Origin: Symbiodinium natans
Lineage: Eukaryota > Sar > Dinophyceae > Suessiales > Symbiodiniaceae
NCBI GenBank assembly: GCA_905221605.1
Contig: CAJNDS010000902.1
Coordinates: forward strand, 334,766 to 398,765
Direction of reading: 5' to 3'
Length of the DNA: 64,000 nucleotides
Under the pieces are notes generated by a model. That model did not search any database, was not told the origin of the DNA, and saw only the letters and a program-made list of their open reading frames with translations. Below, piece by piece: positions 23,070-34,117 of the stretch. The position numbers and the translations under genes are program-made. Each line of letters opens with the position of its first letter. The stretch's first letter is position 1.

Positions 23070-23093
23070 CGATGACGATGACGATGACGATGA
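23029..23093 (+). repeat. GAT/GAC triplet microsatellite
   Basis: About 21 GAY codons in a row. They would encode poly-Asp if the receptor frame started upstream (open back to 22888), but the signal peptide begins at 23341, so this is more likely 5' leader. Confidence 0.9.
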
Positions 23094-23340
23094 TGATTCT
23101 TGTCTGCTCTTGCGAATTCTGCAGCTCCGCATGTGTGCTTTAGTTTTACAGTGGCGGGAGTCGAAATTACAAGTGCGGCAGCTACAGTTGCAGTGTGTAG
23201 ATCCCTCCAAGTTACCAGTTGGGAATGCGAGAAGGCTTGCACAGAGTTTGCAATGTCTTGTTAGATCACTACGCACCCAAGCGCTCTTTGCAGATGCCAT
23301 GAGAAGCAAAACCGCAAGGGGCCACCAAGGACTTTCAGAC

Positions 23341-26300
23341 ATGCCTGCTGCTGCCCTGGGTCGGGTGATCTCCTTGGTCGGTCTCCTGGCACTAGCAGCC
23401 GCAGAACCTGCTTGCAGCAGCTTTCAATGTCCACCAGGTTTCGATCGCAGGCAAGACGCAGATGTTGCTGAAGGGCGACCTTCTCGAGCAGAGTGTTGCC
23501 AACGTCTTTGTACAAATTTTCGGTGTCCGCCTGAAGCGGGCTTCGTTTCCTTGGATGACGCATCCTTGGTCGGAAGCAACACTTCCACGTGCTGCGCACG
23601 GGCGCCGCCTTGTGCTGTGGACTTCCGGTACGTGCCACTGGACATGCCGGGGTCCCAGCCAGATCTGAAGGTTGCCTCCTCCGTGGAATGCTTCCGAAGG
23701 TGTGAAGCCTTCGAAGGATGTGCCGGCTTTTCCTGGCTTTCGGATGGTAGTTGCCATCTAGCTGGTCCCAACTCAACGCTCGTTCCCATGCCGGGCGGCG
23801 TAGCCGGCAATGAAAGCTGCTACGCGCCGCGACCAGCTTCAACTTCGAGAACTTCGAGTTTTCTGGATCCCAGCGTCCAATGGCAGTACTGTCAGCGACG
23901 TCCGCAGCAGTGCACAGGCAAGGGGTACGAGGTCGCTGTGCAGGCTGTTCCCAGGATGTTGCAGACTCTTCGACAACCAGTACAGCAACAGTATAGCGGC
24001 TGGCAGAAGCCCGATGTTGCGGACTTTAAGATTGCAGGTTTGTCGATTGTGGACTGGGATGGCGATGGTGACCTGGATATCGTGACATCCCGCGAGGACG
24101 GGCGCCTTGTCCTCTTCCTGCAGGACCCCGACGGCAGGCTGTCCGAGGCGGATGGTGCCTTCAGCTCGATCCAAGTGGGCAAGTGGGCGAAACCAAGCGC
24201 CGTGGACTGGGATGGTGACGGTGAGCTTCTTTGTTGTAGAGTAGGCAACCTTTATATCCTTTTTGGGGTAGTACTAATCCCCTTAGAACCCCAAAGGTGA
24301 ACCTTTAGTTCCCCTTAGGTACTGGGCAGCTAAGGCTTGACATTCTTGTTGGCAACGAAGCCGGGGAGCTCATCTTCTTGAAGGGCTCTGGCAGCGGCAC
24401 GGTCGAGCCGACTCCCTCCATGCAGGTGTACACCTTCAAGTACACTGCGCCGGCCGTGGGGGATCTGAACAACGACAGCTACCCGGACCTGGTACTGGGC
24501 CACGCCTGCCAGCTGGATGTTTATCTGGGGCAGGAGAATGGTGGCCTCAGCTTTGCAGCCTCCTTCAAAGACTTCTCTCCCAGCCGGGAGATATGGGAGG
24601 AGGAGAGGAAGGGGACTTGTGCCATTGTGCCCGCAATTTGGGATTGGGATGGTGATGGGCTCTTGGAGGTGGTCGTCGGCGACTACATGGGCAAGCTCTA
24701 CTTGTGTCGCTTCGCGGGCAGTCTGACGTGCGACGGTGATGCCTTTGACGGCTTTGGTGCCGGCAAGATGGCCGCCCCGGCGGCTGCTGACTGGGACGGC
24801 GACGGGTTTCCGGATCTCCTCGTACACAGCTCGAGCAGCTACGACCTCCTGTGGTTTCGGCAGGACCCTTCGGGAGCTCTGCAGATCCCAGAAGACTCAT
24901 CTCCCTTCCATCTCTTTGATGTGGGTGGGCACGCAGTGCCTGTCCTGGTTGATTGGGATCGAGATGGCGACCTAGACCTCATCGTCGGAAGTGCCGACGG
25001 GAGGCTTTGGTACTTTCCCCAGGAGAACGGCAAGTTCACATCCTTCAATCGCCCCCATGGACCTTTTGCCAACGTCGATGTGGGGTCCGATTGTGCACCC
25101 ACTGCCGTGGACTGGGACTCGGATGGGTTTCCCGACCTTGTGATCGGCAACGAGGCTGGCAAACTGGTCCTCCTCCAAGGAGCGGGAAAGCATCCGCCCC
25201 AGCTCGTGGAGGCAAGCCCGTTCTCCGCCATCGATCTCAAGACCCGAATCCGCCCGGCCGTGGTTGACTGGGATGGTGATGGCGATTTGGACCTCATCGT
25301 CCTCACTGGGTTCTGGGACGAGCCAATCCTCTACTTCAAAAACCTGCGGGGCATCTTCACGCAGGTGCGTCGCGAGGTCAACCCGTTTGCAGATGTGAAG
25401 ATAGCTGGCGTCTTCAACCCTGCGACATCCGGTTTCTTCGGCTGCTTTGAGCTTGTGGACTTCGATTCCGATGGAGATTTGGATCTCTTGCTGGCACAGT
25501 ACCCCTATGATACGCTCTCGCTACTGGAGCAACTTTCAGATGGTAGCTTCGCGCGGGTGACAGGCCGCCAGAGCCCATTTCCAGAGACGATTTCGCTCGA
25601 GGGTGCCTTTCCTGGAGGGGGGGGTCTGAGCAATCCCTGCCCGGCCCACGGAGACATTGACGGGGATGGGGTTGCCGACGTCGTTCTAGGGGATCATTCT
25701 GGACGAATCACGTTGCTCCACCGAAGAGTCCAGCAGGAATCTGGTCCGGGAACACAACAGCTCGGAGTTGCGAACCCCTTCAACGAGATCGTTGCAGATG
25801 GTCCTTGCCGACAGCCTACAGTGATCGATTGGAACAAGGACGGGCGACCAGACGTTCTCATCAACAGGCACATTGCTGTGCGAATGTTTCTGCAGCAGGC
25901 AGACGGCTCCTTGCGGGAGGCTTCTCCAGCAGAGATGGATGCCGCCACGAATGAGACCTTTGCGTACATCTCGTCGCTGGCATATGGGGCCGTGACAGGA
26001 TCAGTGTCGATGACTGCAGCAGATTGGAACAGGGACGGAGATGAGGATCTGGTAATTCTGCACCCTTCCGGTATCTGGCTGTTGGAACGCAGTGGTGCAA
26101 ATTTTCTTCCTGCGTCGCGCCTGTTCACCTGGCACCCCGACATGTCCTACTCAGTACGAGCAGTGGCCGTAGCCGACTGGGATGGAGATGGCTACCTCGA
26201 CATTCTGGCCGGGAACTTGAAGACTTCAAAGGTGATGTACCTCCGGCAGGATCCTTCTGTCGGCCTTTATATTGTACCAGAGGAGGAGAGCCCTTTCTCT

Positions 26301-28997
26301 GACATCGTGGCACAAGGCATGCCGGCTCCCACGGTGGCCGACATCGATGGAGACGGAAAGCTCGAGCTGCTCGTGGGCATGGCTTCCGGGAATTTGTGGA
26401 CCTACCACCGAGACGACACCGAGAAGCTGGTTCGGACGTCCACCCAGCGCTTCTTCAGTGGGTACCTCGTGCCTGTGCTGGTGGATTGGGATGGAGACGG
26501 CGAGGTTGAAGCCGTGGTGGGCTCCTGCGCTGGAGACCTGATGTATCTCAAGCGCCAGCTCTGCAGCCTGCAGGACGCTTGCTTCCATGACTCGGGCATC
26601 TGCCGTGCCAGGTCACAAGTGTGCCAGTGCTTGCAAGGTCACACAGGAAACGATTGCTCCAAATGCGCCAGTGGCTTCAGCTCCTCTCCGAAGAGTTCAG
26701 AGGATGGCCACAGGTGCTATTCTTGTCCCGGACTCCAGTCCGGAAACGGAACATGCAGCAACAGAGGAGTCTGCGTCGATGACGACTTGGTCCAGAGGCT
26801 TGAGCTTGCTGCCGGGACAATGGACCCGTCAGAAGTCCATGTGCTGCGGGGCACGGGGCGGTGCACCTGCAACGCCCACTTCTTCGGCGAGGACTGCAGC
26901 CAGGGCGAATGCCCAGCCGGACAAGAGCCGACACTGGACTTGACCTCCAGGTCCACACTTTGCCGGACGTGCTTACAAGGCACTGGAAAGGAGCAGCTGG
27001 GGAACCACGCTTGTGGAGCCTGTCCTCCGGGAGCGGCCGCGAACGGCACCGGCTTCTGTGCTCCGTGCGATGTGGGCAGCTACCAGGCGCGTCCCGGGCA
27101 GGCGGCCTGCCTGCTTTGTGACGCAGGCAGAGCCCCCAGCAGCGATGGCACCCACTGCCAGCGATGTGTGCGTGGCACCTTTGCCGCTGCTGGCTCCCCT
27201 TCGTGCCAGCGGTGTGACAAGGGCTTCTACCAACCCACCCCAGGACAAGCCGAGTGCCTCCTGTGTGATGCGGGCTCCCGGACGGATGATGGACACACGA
27301 GCTGTGCTCCCTGCCCACCTGGCACCATCGGGAGGCTTCCCGGGGCCGCTTGCAAGCCCTGCTCGATGTTCACCACTGCCGATGCCGGCCGTACGCACTG
27401 CGTCATTGACTGGGTTCTCATGGTGGGTGCAGCCGCCTTCACGGTCCAGACTTTGGTGTTCTTCAGGCTTCTGGTGTTTCTTCCCGGGGTGCGCAGGTCT
27501 ATCGCTGACATTACCTGGTCGGTGGTCGATGAAGCCGTCATCCTCACAACGCAAGGCAGCCATCACTTTGGCTCCCGGCTCTTGAAGGTGCGGCTGCAGG
27601 ATACGGAAGTCCCTTGGCTGGACCACGGGCCCAAGAATCCCTTCCTCTACGTGCGAAGGCTGTCCCCGACACAGCTCCAGCTGTTCACGGAGCCGACTCT
27701 TCCTTTGACACAAGTCAGTGAAGCTTCCATCGGCACACTGAAGCCGCTGTTCATGGTCGAAGCCCTCGGCACCGTGTTCCTCCGAATCCCAGTGCTGATA
27801 TGGCTGGCCATGGTTGCAGTGGGCCTCATTATCATTTGCAGCCTGGTCCGCATCCCTTGGTGGTATGTACTTCTGACAGCCACCCTGGATGCTGCCTTGC
27901 TCCTTTGCCTGCAGATCCGTCAAGCTGCACGAGGCTCGCGCACTCCCTTGCGAAGCCTCCTGCGCAAGTACGAGGAGCATCTGCAGACTGTGAACCCGTA
28001 TCCAGTTGGCTGCAAACCAGGCCCCAAGCGTTCTGTGAGCGTCGCGCAGGTGCTGCACCTCAACGAGTTCTTCCGGCCGTTGATTCAGCACAGGAACATG
28101 TACTACATCTGCCCAAACATTGTCAAGCCTGCGACCAGCAAGTGGGAGCTTTCCTTTGCTGAAGTCGCGGGCAATGGAATGGTCGACTGGTTCATCTCTC
28201 ACTTCTGGGGACTGCCCTTCAACGAGTTTGCTCACAGCCTGCGGGCGCACGCCGTGCAAGTTGGCGGCGCCCACTGGGAAGCGCTCCGCTACTGGATCTG
28301 CACCTTCAGCAACAACCAGTGGCGTTTGCACGAGGAGATCCCGCCCGGCGCCGCGCCGAGGGAGTCCTCCTTCTTCAAGGCGCTCACGGCGCCTTCGTGC
28401 CAGGGCACCGGCATGATGCTGGACACGGAGGTCACTCCCTTGAGGAGGTCCTGGTGCCTCTTTGAGATGTTGCACACCTTCATCCAGCACGAAGCCAGCC
28501 AGAGCGTGAATCGCTTGGTGCCCTTCCTGGGCCTCTTCATGCTGACGCCGAACGGCGTGCTCAATGCCGGCCGTGGCAGCCTGGACACCGCCCTGAAGAT
28601 CGGGCAGCAGCTCGCCAAGCTGCGCTTGGAGAACGCCTCCGCCACCCGAGCGGAAGACAAACAGCGCATCGACGACGAGGTCCGCAACTCCCCGGGTGGA
28701 TTTGCGGCCATCAACCGCAAGCTGCGCGGCGAGATCAACCTCGTCTTGGAGCACATGTCGGAACGATTCACAGACGACTTGACCGCGCTGACGTCGCAGT
28801 TGCATGAGAGGGATGTGCAGGATGAAGACGTCGACTCGTCCGCGGTAGGGGAACAGCAGGAGGGCACCTCGGAAGCCCCAGAAGTGGCGTCTACGCAAAA
28901 GCCGGGAAGCCACGGCTGGTGGTGGAGACGATGGCTGTGGGGGGATGTGACGCGCGAAAGTGCACGCAACGCCAAGGCGTCGATAATTCAGTTGTAG
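23341..28997 (+). CDS. FG-GAP repeat transmembrane receptor with cytosolic TIR-like domain (1852 aa, 2 exons)
   Basis: Exons 23341-24220 and 24319-28997 join in phase (5559 nt). The chosen ATG gives a signal peptide (ISLVGLLALAAAEP). Next come a Cys-rich region with a PAN/Apple-like motif (CFRRCEAFEGCAGFSW, ~125) and 15 FG-GAP/VCBS repeats (DWDGDGDLD type, ~237-1035), the calcium-binding blades of integrin-like propellers. EGF-like modules (CQCLQGHTGNDC) and Cys-rich GCC2/GCC3-type repeats follow to ~1315. Membrane segments lie near 1322-1350, 1450-1470 and 1476-1495. The cytosolic part holds WFISHFWG (~1584), YWICTFSNNQW and SWCLFEM (~1669), a pattern I associate with TIR-like domains of algal proteins. 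Likely role: surface adhesion or recognition receptor signalling inwards; the ligand is unknown. With an odd number of membrane segments the tail is cytosolic. Stop TAG at 28995. Confidence 0.88.
24221..24318 (+). other. Intron of the receptor gene (98 bp)
   Basis: Donor GTGAGC, acceptor CCCCTTAG|G. It splits a GGT codon inside an FG-GAP repeat (DWDGDG..LDILVG), and the frame is restored only with it removed. It contains the palindrome AAAGGT-ga-ACCTTT. Confidence 0.8.
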
Positions 28998-29439
28998 TTG
29001 GGAGCTTCCATAGCTCCAGTGCTCCCTAGAGTGGACGCTCGAAGTGTCGTTGCCAAGGGGTCAGAAGGCACCTTGCAAGCAGGCGCCGGAAGCATGCTTT
29101 TGTACAGGTCCACGAAGACAGGCAGGACATGAGTTAACATGACGAAGAGCAGGCAAGCGGTAAAGAGCAGGGCGATGCTTATATGGTCCACAATCCCTTT
29201 TTATTAAGGATCGATGTGAGCCCCCACGACTTCCTGAAAGAGTGGATGCCAGGTGCATGCTCTTACTTGATAACCCCAAGTCCTGGAAGCCTTGAGCCGA
29301 TCGGGGGGGGGGGAGGCGTAATCAGTAGCGCGCAGACCTGCGCCTGTTGGACTTCGCTTGGCAAGTCCGAGTTGTGAGAGCACAGAACAGCGAGCATGAA
29401 GCTGACAGAATATGCTCTCAGGGGTGGGGTTTTGGGACC
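28998..29439. other. No gene; 3' flank of the receptor gene
   Basis: No convincing frame. A run of 10 G lies near 29304-29313. Confidence 0.4.
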
Positions 29440-29440
29440 A

Positions 29441-29677
29441 GGGTTTAGGGATCCTAAACCCTAAACCCTAAACCCTTTGCAAGCTCGGGAATGTGAAGGA
29501 CTTTGCGAAGCTGGGCGACGCGCTGAGCCGAGAAGCTGCCTGCGTCGCCAGCCTGGCGAGGCTCGAGCCCTCAGCTATTCGTTTCAAACGGGGTTTAGGG
29601 TTTAGGGTTTAGGGTTTAGGGTTTAGGGTTTAGGGTTCCTTTCCAAGAGCTTCCAGTCCTTGACATTTCGAATGCCT

Positions 29678-29739
<62 letters not shown>

Positions 29740-29971
29740 AGAAAAGCGAGAGGGCTTCGGCTCTGCAAGCAAGCAAGCAAGCAAGCCCTAAACCCTAAAC
29801 CCTAAACCTTAAACCCTAAACCCTAAACCCTAAACCCTAAACCCTAAACCCCAAACCCTAAACCCTAAGCCCTAAGCCCTAAACCCTAATCCCTAAACCC
29901 TAAACCCTAAACCCTAAACCCTAAACCCTAAACCCTAAACCCTAAACCCTAAACCCTAAACCCTAACTAAC
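29441..29971. repeat. Telomere-like tracts, (GA)n and (AAGC)n around an exon
   Basis: A head-to-head junction GGGTTTAGGGATCCTAAACCC starts at 29441. TTTAGGG tract 29593-29638, (GA)n 29680-29741, (AAGC)n 29766-29786, then about 26 CCCTAAA copies at 29786-29971. The part from 29593 to 29992 fits as one intron of the next gene. Confidence 0.85.
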
Positions 29972-30448
29972 CAAACCCAAACCCCAAAAGAGGGCTTCAT
30001 GAAACGTACACACCCGACTGGGCCAGGGAGCCGGTCAGGGACGTTCACAACAAGCGGCCTCCCACGATAAGAAGGCACCCGTGGCACCCTAAACCCTAAA
30101 CCCTACACCCTAAACCCTAAACCCCCGACCGACATCCGTGATTCCGGGCCTTTGCCTCAACCCCAAACCCTAAATCCTAGAGTCTCAGTTTGAGGAGGAT
30201 TTCGGGGCCATCTCTTGGAGGTTCATAGGTACTTGTACCAAGTCCCCCAAGTAGGTCAAAAGTACAGATATAATTGGGGCTATAAGTACCCCTGAACCTC
30301 CAAGTAAGGTTTAGGTTAAGCTCTTGTCAAAGTTTGCAGCTCTTGTTTGTGCTGTAATGAAGTGTTGCGACGCCGATGACACAGCCCTTGTCCCCAGGCC
30401 ATATTTCTTGTTTCTGTACACCCTGCTTCCTGCAACTGAACAACTTCA
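29484..30448 (+). CDS. Small multi-exon gene with a telomere-repeat intron, partial model
   Basis: Exon a, 29484-29592, reads LGNVKDFAKLGDALSREAAC and ends at G|GTTTAGGG with one base of a codon over. Exon b starts at 29993 after AAAAGAG with two bases and reads LHETYTPDWAREPVRDVH, so the two join in phase across a 400-bp repeat intron. A short segment at 30189-30220 (FEEDFGAISW) and a longer one from 30315 (LLSKFAALVCAVMKCCDADD) to a stop inside CCCTAA at 30448 look coding, but I could not close all phases; an inverted-repeat element sits between them. Family unknown; start not found. Confidence 0.45.
30214..30304. mobile_element. Short inverted-repeat element, family 1 (91 bp)
   Basis: Ends CTTGGAGGTTCAtaGGTACTT and, inverted, AAGTACccCTGAACCTCCAAG. 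The same termini bound a 118-bp element at 35738-35855. It lies between two coding segments, so it probably forms or fills an intron. Confidence 0.65.
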
Positions 30449-31094
30449 ACCCTAAACTCTGATGGTTTTTATCCCGAGTCAGGCCGTCGTCCCGGAGTTT
30501 TCAAAACGCTTCACGCCGGGGCCTCACTGGCGCGAAACGAGCCACTCTGCACTGAGAGGATGTGTGTGTCTGTGTGTGTGTGTGTGTGTGTGTGTTTTTT
30601 TCAAGTCTTCGGGGTACTTAGGCCCTTCTGTTAGATATTTTCGCCCCATTTTCTGAAGCTCTTGTCATCATAGCCAGCCTCTACGCCTTTTGCTGTGCAG
30701 CTAAGGTCCCGTCCGGATTTAAAGTGGACGGCCTGCAGAGGCTTCGCTGCCTTCTGTTGTGTCTGCTCTGTGCCCAGTTCCCAAGCCTTGAACCTTTTGA
30801 TCTTCGGCTACTTCAACCCTACCATACCGCCCTTCGTGTTTGTAGCTGCACCAGAGAGCTCTCCACGCAGCTGCATTCGCCTTGCCGTGCATCACCGGCT
30901 CGAGCTTTGCTCTGCTGCTGCAGCAGCGTAACTTGCACCCACGAAATTCTTCAGACGCCCAGGAGAACACTTTGAACATGTGCGTTGACGCCTCTAACTG
31001 TACAACCCCCCCTTGCCCTCTTCAGAAGCGCAGACCCATCCTCCATCGCAGGTCAAGGTAGGCTTTTTCCGATTTCAAGTGCGGAGTCGGTGAG
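30449..31094. other. Unassigned; (TG)n at 30561-30594
   Basis: A TG run interrupts the stretch. Frames around 30690-30960 are open on several strands, so none is called. The segment probably holds the leader of the next gene. Confidence 0.4.
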
Positions 31095-32435
31095 ATGAAC
31101 GATGAGGAGTTGCAGCAGAAGATCGACCGTCTCCTTAAGGTTGTGAGTGACAGAGAGCCTGAGCTGGCGCGCGAGGATGAGCGCGAGCCAGCGCACCCGG
31201 GCCACGAAGCCCGCGCCTCCGAGCCAGCTTCACCCAGGAGGGACGAGGGCGAGCTTGACGACCGCTTGGTTTCTTGGCCGTCGAGCTCATCATCGGCAGT
31301 TCCCAGTCGCGCAGCAAAGGCTGTTCCGACTTCCTCGGCCTTCCGGCGAGCTTGGGGGCCGTCTCTGACGGCAGCGGTAAAGGCCAACATGCGCCGGCTT
31401 GCCCTCAAAGACTCAATGCCACCGCAAGAACAGGCAGGGGAAGCGAAGCATGAAGGAGAAGAAGCAGGCGGGAAGGAGTTTGCAGTTTCTCGCGAGGCCA
31501 GGAAGATGTTGGCATCCATTGGGCACAGCCTCGAACAGGGAGACCTGCAGAGTTGGGAGCTCCACCACGCTGCAACTGGACTGTCACGGAGGCTGCTGAA
31601 ATCTGCAGGGGACAGGGATCCATTGGTGACCCAAGAGTTGCCGGATGCCTCAAACTTCTGGATCCGCATGTCGGCCGGCGTGCCAGACTTGGGCGTCCAG
31701 GTGAGCGTGCCCGTCTCCCGCGCGCTCCACGCCCTTCCGGAAGGCCGGGCGGTTGTGGGCCAACTCGTGGCTTTGTCATAGTTGGGTAACATCTTACATT
31801 TTTAAGGTTGCTTAAACTCAATAAGGAATAACAAGAAGACCCAATAAGGAATAACAAAGCTACATTTTTAGTATTCTCCCAACAATGAACTGTAGGTGGC
31901 TGCCTTGATGCTGTTGCGCCTGCACGGGGTGGAGCCAGCCTCCCTCGCGCGCGCGAGGAGGGCGGCGAAGGAACCCCTGTCGGAGATCATGAAGCTGAAG
32001 GCGGAAGCGAGGAGAAAGCAGAAGCAGGCGAAGAAGGAGGCGCAGAGGGAGAAGAAAGCGCAGGCCAAGGCAGCGAAGAAGGCGAAGAAGGGCGCGGCGA
32101 GGACGGTCCTGGAGGGAGCCGGAGAGCCCAAGCCCGTGGGCCGCCAGAACCTCGTCCTGGTCTCGAGAGTGGATGCTTTGAGAGCGGAGGTCGTCCAGGA
32201 GCTGCAGCGTGGGCCCAGGACCATGAACGAGCTGAGCTGCCTCTTCGGGGGGCGCCTGAAGAAGGCGGCCAGGAAGGCGGGGGAGAGCGTCAAGTTCAAG
32301 CCCTGGCTCTTGCAGATCCAAGGCGCGAAGTGGGATTACGGGGGCAAATACGGGAGCAACCCGCTGCTCACCCTGATGCGTCCAAAGAGATCTCGCTCCA
32401 GGAGCCCCGGCCCGCGAGAGATCCGCGCCGGGTAG
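31095..32435 (+). CDS. Lys/Ala-rich hypothetical protein with an introner-type intron (403 aa)
   Basis: Exons 31095-31766 and 31896-32435 join in phase. The first part is acidic and low-complexity with coiled-coil tendency (MNDEELQQKIDRLLKVVSDR). The second has a long basic helix (KLKAEARRKQKQAKKEAQRE), then a compact globular end (AEVVQELQRGPRTMNELSCL), perhaps winged-helix-like, and a short RSRSPGPRE tail. Basic content and the RS tail suggest a nucleic-acid-binding nuclear protein; this is inference. A CAG|GTGAGC at 31701 is an alternative in-phase donor. Start chosen as the first ATG of the frame. Confidence 0.6.
31776..31895 (+). mobile_element. Introner element, family 3, copy A
   Basis: Begins TCATAGTTGGGTAA and ends, inverted, with CCCAACAATGA then ACTGTAG. 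It is closely similar to 40909-40999 in an unrelated gene. A GTGGCT direct repeat flanks it (31767-31772 and 31896-31901): the left copy starts the intron as donor, the right copy starts the next exon. It contains an internal caataaggaataacaa duplication. Confidence 0.75.
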
Positions 32436-32529
32436 CACTCAAAAGCAGGGGCCCTTCCAGAGGCCGTGGCCGATGCGCCGCCTTACGGAGAGACCGAAGA
32501 GTGCCTGCAAAGAGGAGCAGGGAAGTTCG

Positions 32530-33120
32530 TTTGGGGTTTAGGGTTTAGGGTCTAGGATTTAGGGTTTAGGCTTAGGGTTTAAAGTTTAGGGTTTCGGTGT
32601 TCTTACTCGGTGTGTGTTTCTGTGAGCTCACCTCTGTATGTTTGGCTGCGGGCTCGTGGGTGGAGTTTGCTCTGAGGAGATGGGGGGTTATCGGGGCTTG
32701 TTTAGGCCTTTGGGATCCGGGGGGTTGAGGGCGGGTTTGGGCATGAGGGGTTTAGAATTTAGAATCAGAGGTTTAGGGTTTAGGGTTCAGGGTTTAGGGT
32801 TTAGGGTTAGGGTTGGAGGTTCAGGGGCTTCAGGGTTTCGGCATCTAGGGGGCTTGGAGAGGGCTTGGGGCTTGCATGGGGTTCAGCAGCTTAAGGTCAG
32901 GCACTCCAGAAGGTTGATTTGGGAGGGTTCCAAGATTGCAGGGTTTAAGGTTTGGGGTTTAAGGGTTAAGATCCAAAATATACAGAAATACACAAAAATA
33001 TGAAAAACATGGGTAAAATGTACATAGCTCTTCGCAGGTGCTTGGGGCGGTTTTCGGTATGCTTGAGGGGTGATGGTGTCTAAACACCTGAACCCTCAAC
33101 CCAAAGCCCAAAAGCCCTGA
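32530..33120. repeat. Degenerate TTTAGGG-type repeats
   Basis: Variants of GGGTTTAGGG at 32532-32600 and 32748-32830, decaying into TTCAGGG/TTTGGGG, then some CCCTCAA/CCCAAAG words near 33090. No coding exon seen inside. Confidence 0.75.
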
Positions 33121-33126
33121 CCCCGG

Positions 33127-33360
33127 AAGGTGACGTTCAACCACGAATGTCGGCCGGAGACCCAAGTGGAGGGCTTCGAGAACTGCCCGTTGCAACCCGT
33201 CAGTGCTTTTAAGGCCCGAAGTCCCCCAGGCTTAGGGTTCAGTCGCTTTGCGGTACTGCGTGGGTATCTCCATTTTGTGTATGCTGTGAGATTGTCGCAC
33301 AGTATGTGGACCTTCGACGGAGTGGGGCCTCACCATATCAGGCTTCCCTGTGTAGTTTAG
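33127..33360 (+). CDS. Possible exon
   Basis: After a CCGGAAG acceptor-like site the frame reads VTFNHECRPETQVEGFENCP, which looks like real protein, and stays open to a TAG at 33360. Borders and family unknown. Confidence 0.35.
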   Translation, partial: KVTFNHECRPETQVEGFENCPLQPVSAFKARSPPGLGFSRFAVLRGYLHFVYAVRLSHSMWTFDGVGPHHIRLPCVV

Positions 33361-34117
33361 GAGTGCCCTATTAGGGATTTGATTTGAGATGTCGAACCTG
33401 CCATCCACAAGCTCACATTGGCACTACTCTATGGAGACTCCTGGAAGGAAAACGAGAGCGCTTACGGACTCGGTATAGATGTTACTTGGGACGCACGAGG
33501 GTCGCAGGGGGTTGTTGGGCCATTGAAGGCCAGAAAGGTAGTGCGTGTTGAGCTGCAGCCGCTTTTCGTCCCACGTCTGGGTGCACCGGCCCCATGCATG
33601 TCCACAACGAGGCGAGTGATTTTATTAAGAAATACCGATCACAAAAGGATCACAAAAAGGCCTAGTCTAGAGATGCTGATTCCGCTTTTGGGGATCTGCC
33701 CAGCGAACAGTTCGCGACTGTGTGGAGGTAACCGGGGGGTAACTCCACTACCGAGGGGACAACATTTTTCAGCGCGTCCCACGCTTGAACGGCCCATGAG
33801 CTGAGTCTGACATCAGGCAAACTGAGGTTCATCTCAATGGGTTGAAGAATTTTAGCAGGTGTTTTTCTTGAATCTGCATTCACACTTGTGTATCAACTCG
33901 CCGGCATGATGGGGGCACTGGCATGCTTTGATTCTGGGAACTCGAACAGCCCGTTTCTGCTTGTCTTGTCTGCCGCTGCTTCTCTCACAGCTTTGCGGGG
34001 GTCGAAGAAGATCACGATCTGGCATCTTAGTTCTTAGTATCATTTTGTCAGAATCAACGACCCCCACCCCCTCAGCAAAGTATCGAGTGACGGGATTCGG
34101 CGCTTGGGTGCTGACCA
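33361..34117. other. Unassigned
   Basis: A plus frame at 33418-33804 (LYGDSWKENESAYGLGID near its start) may contain an exon, but the composition drifts later and no borders are clear. Confidence 0.3.

Noticed and set aside
22888-23340. N-terminal poly-Asp extension of the receptor
   Set aside because: The frame is open, but a good signal peptide starts at the 23341 ATG and would be buried by the extension; the GAT run is a microsatellite.
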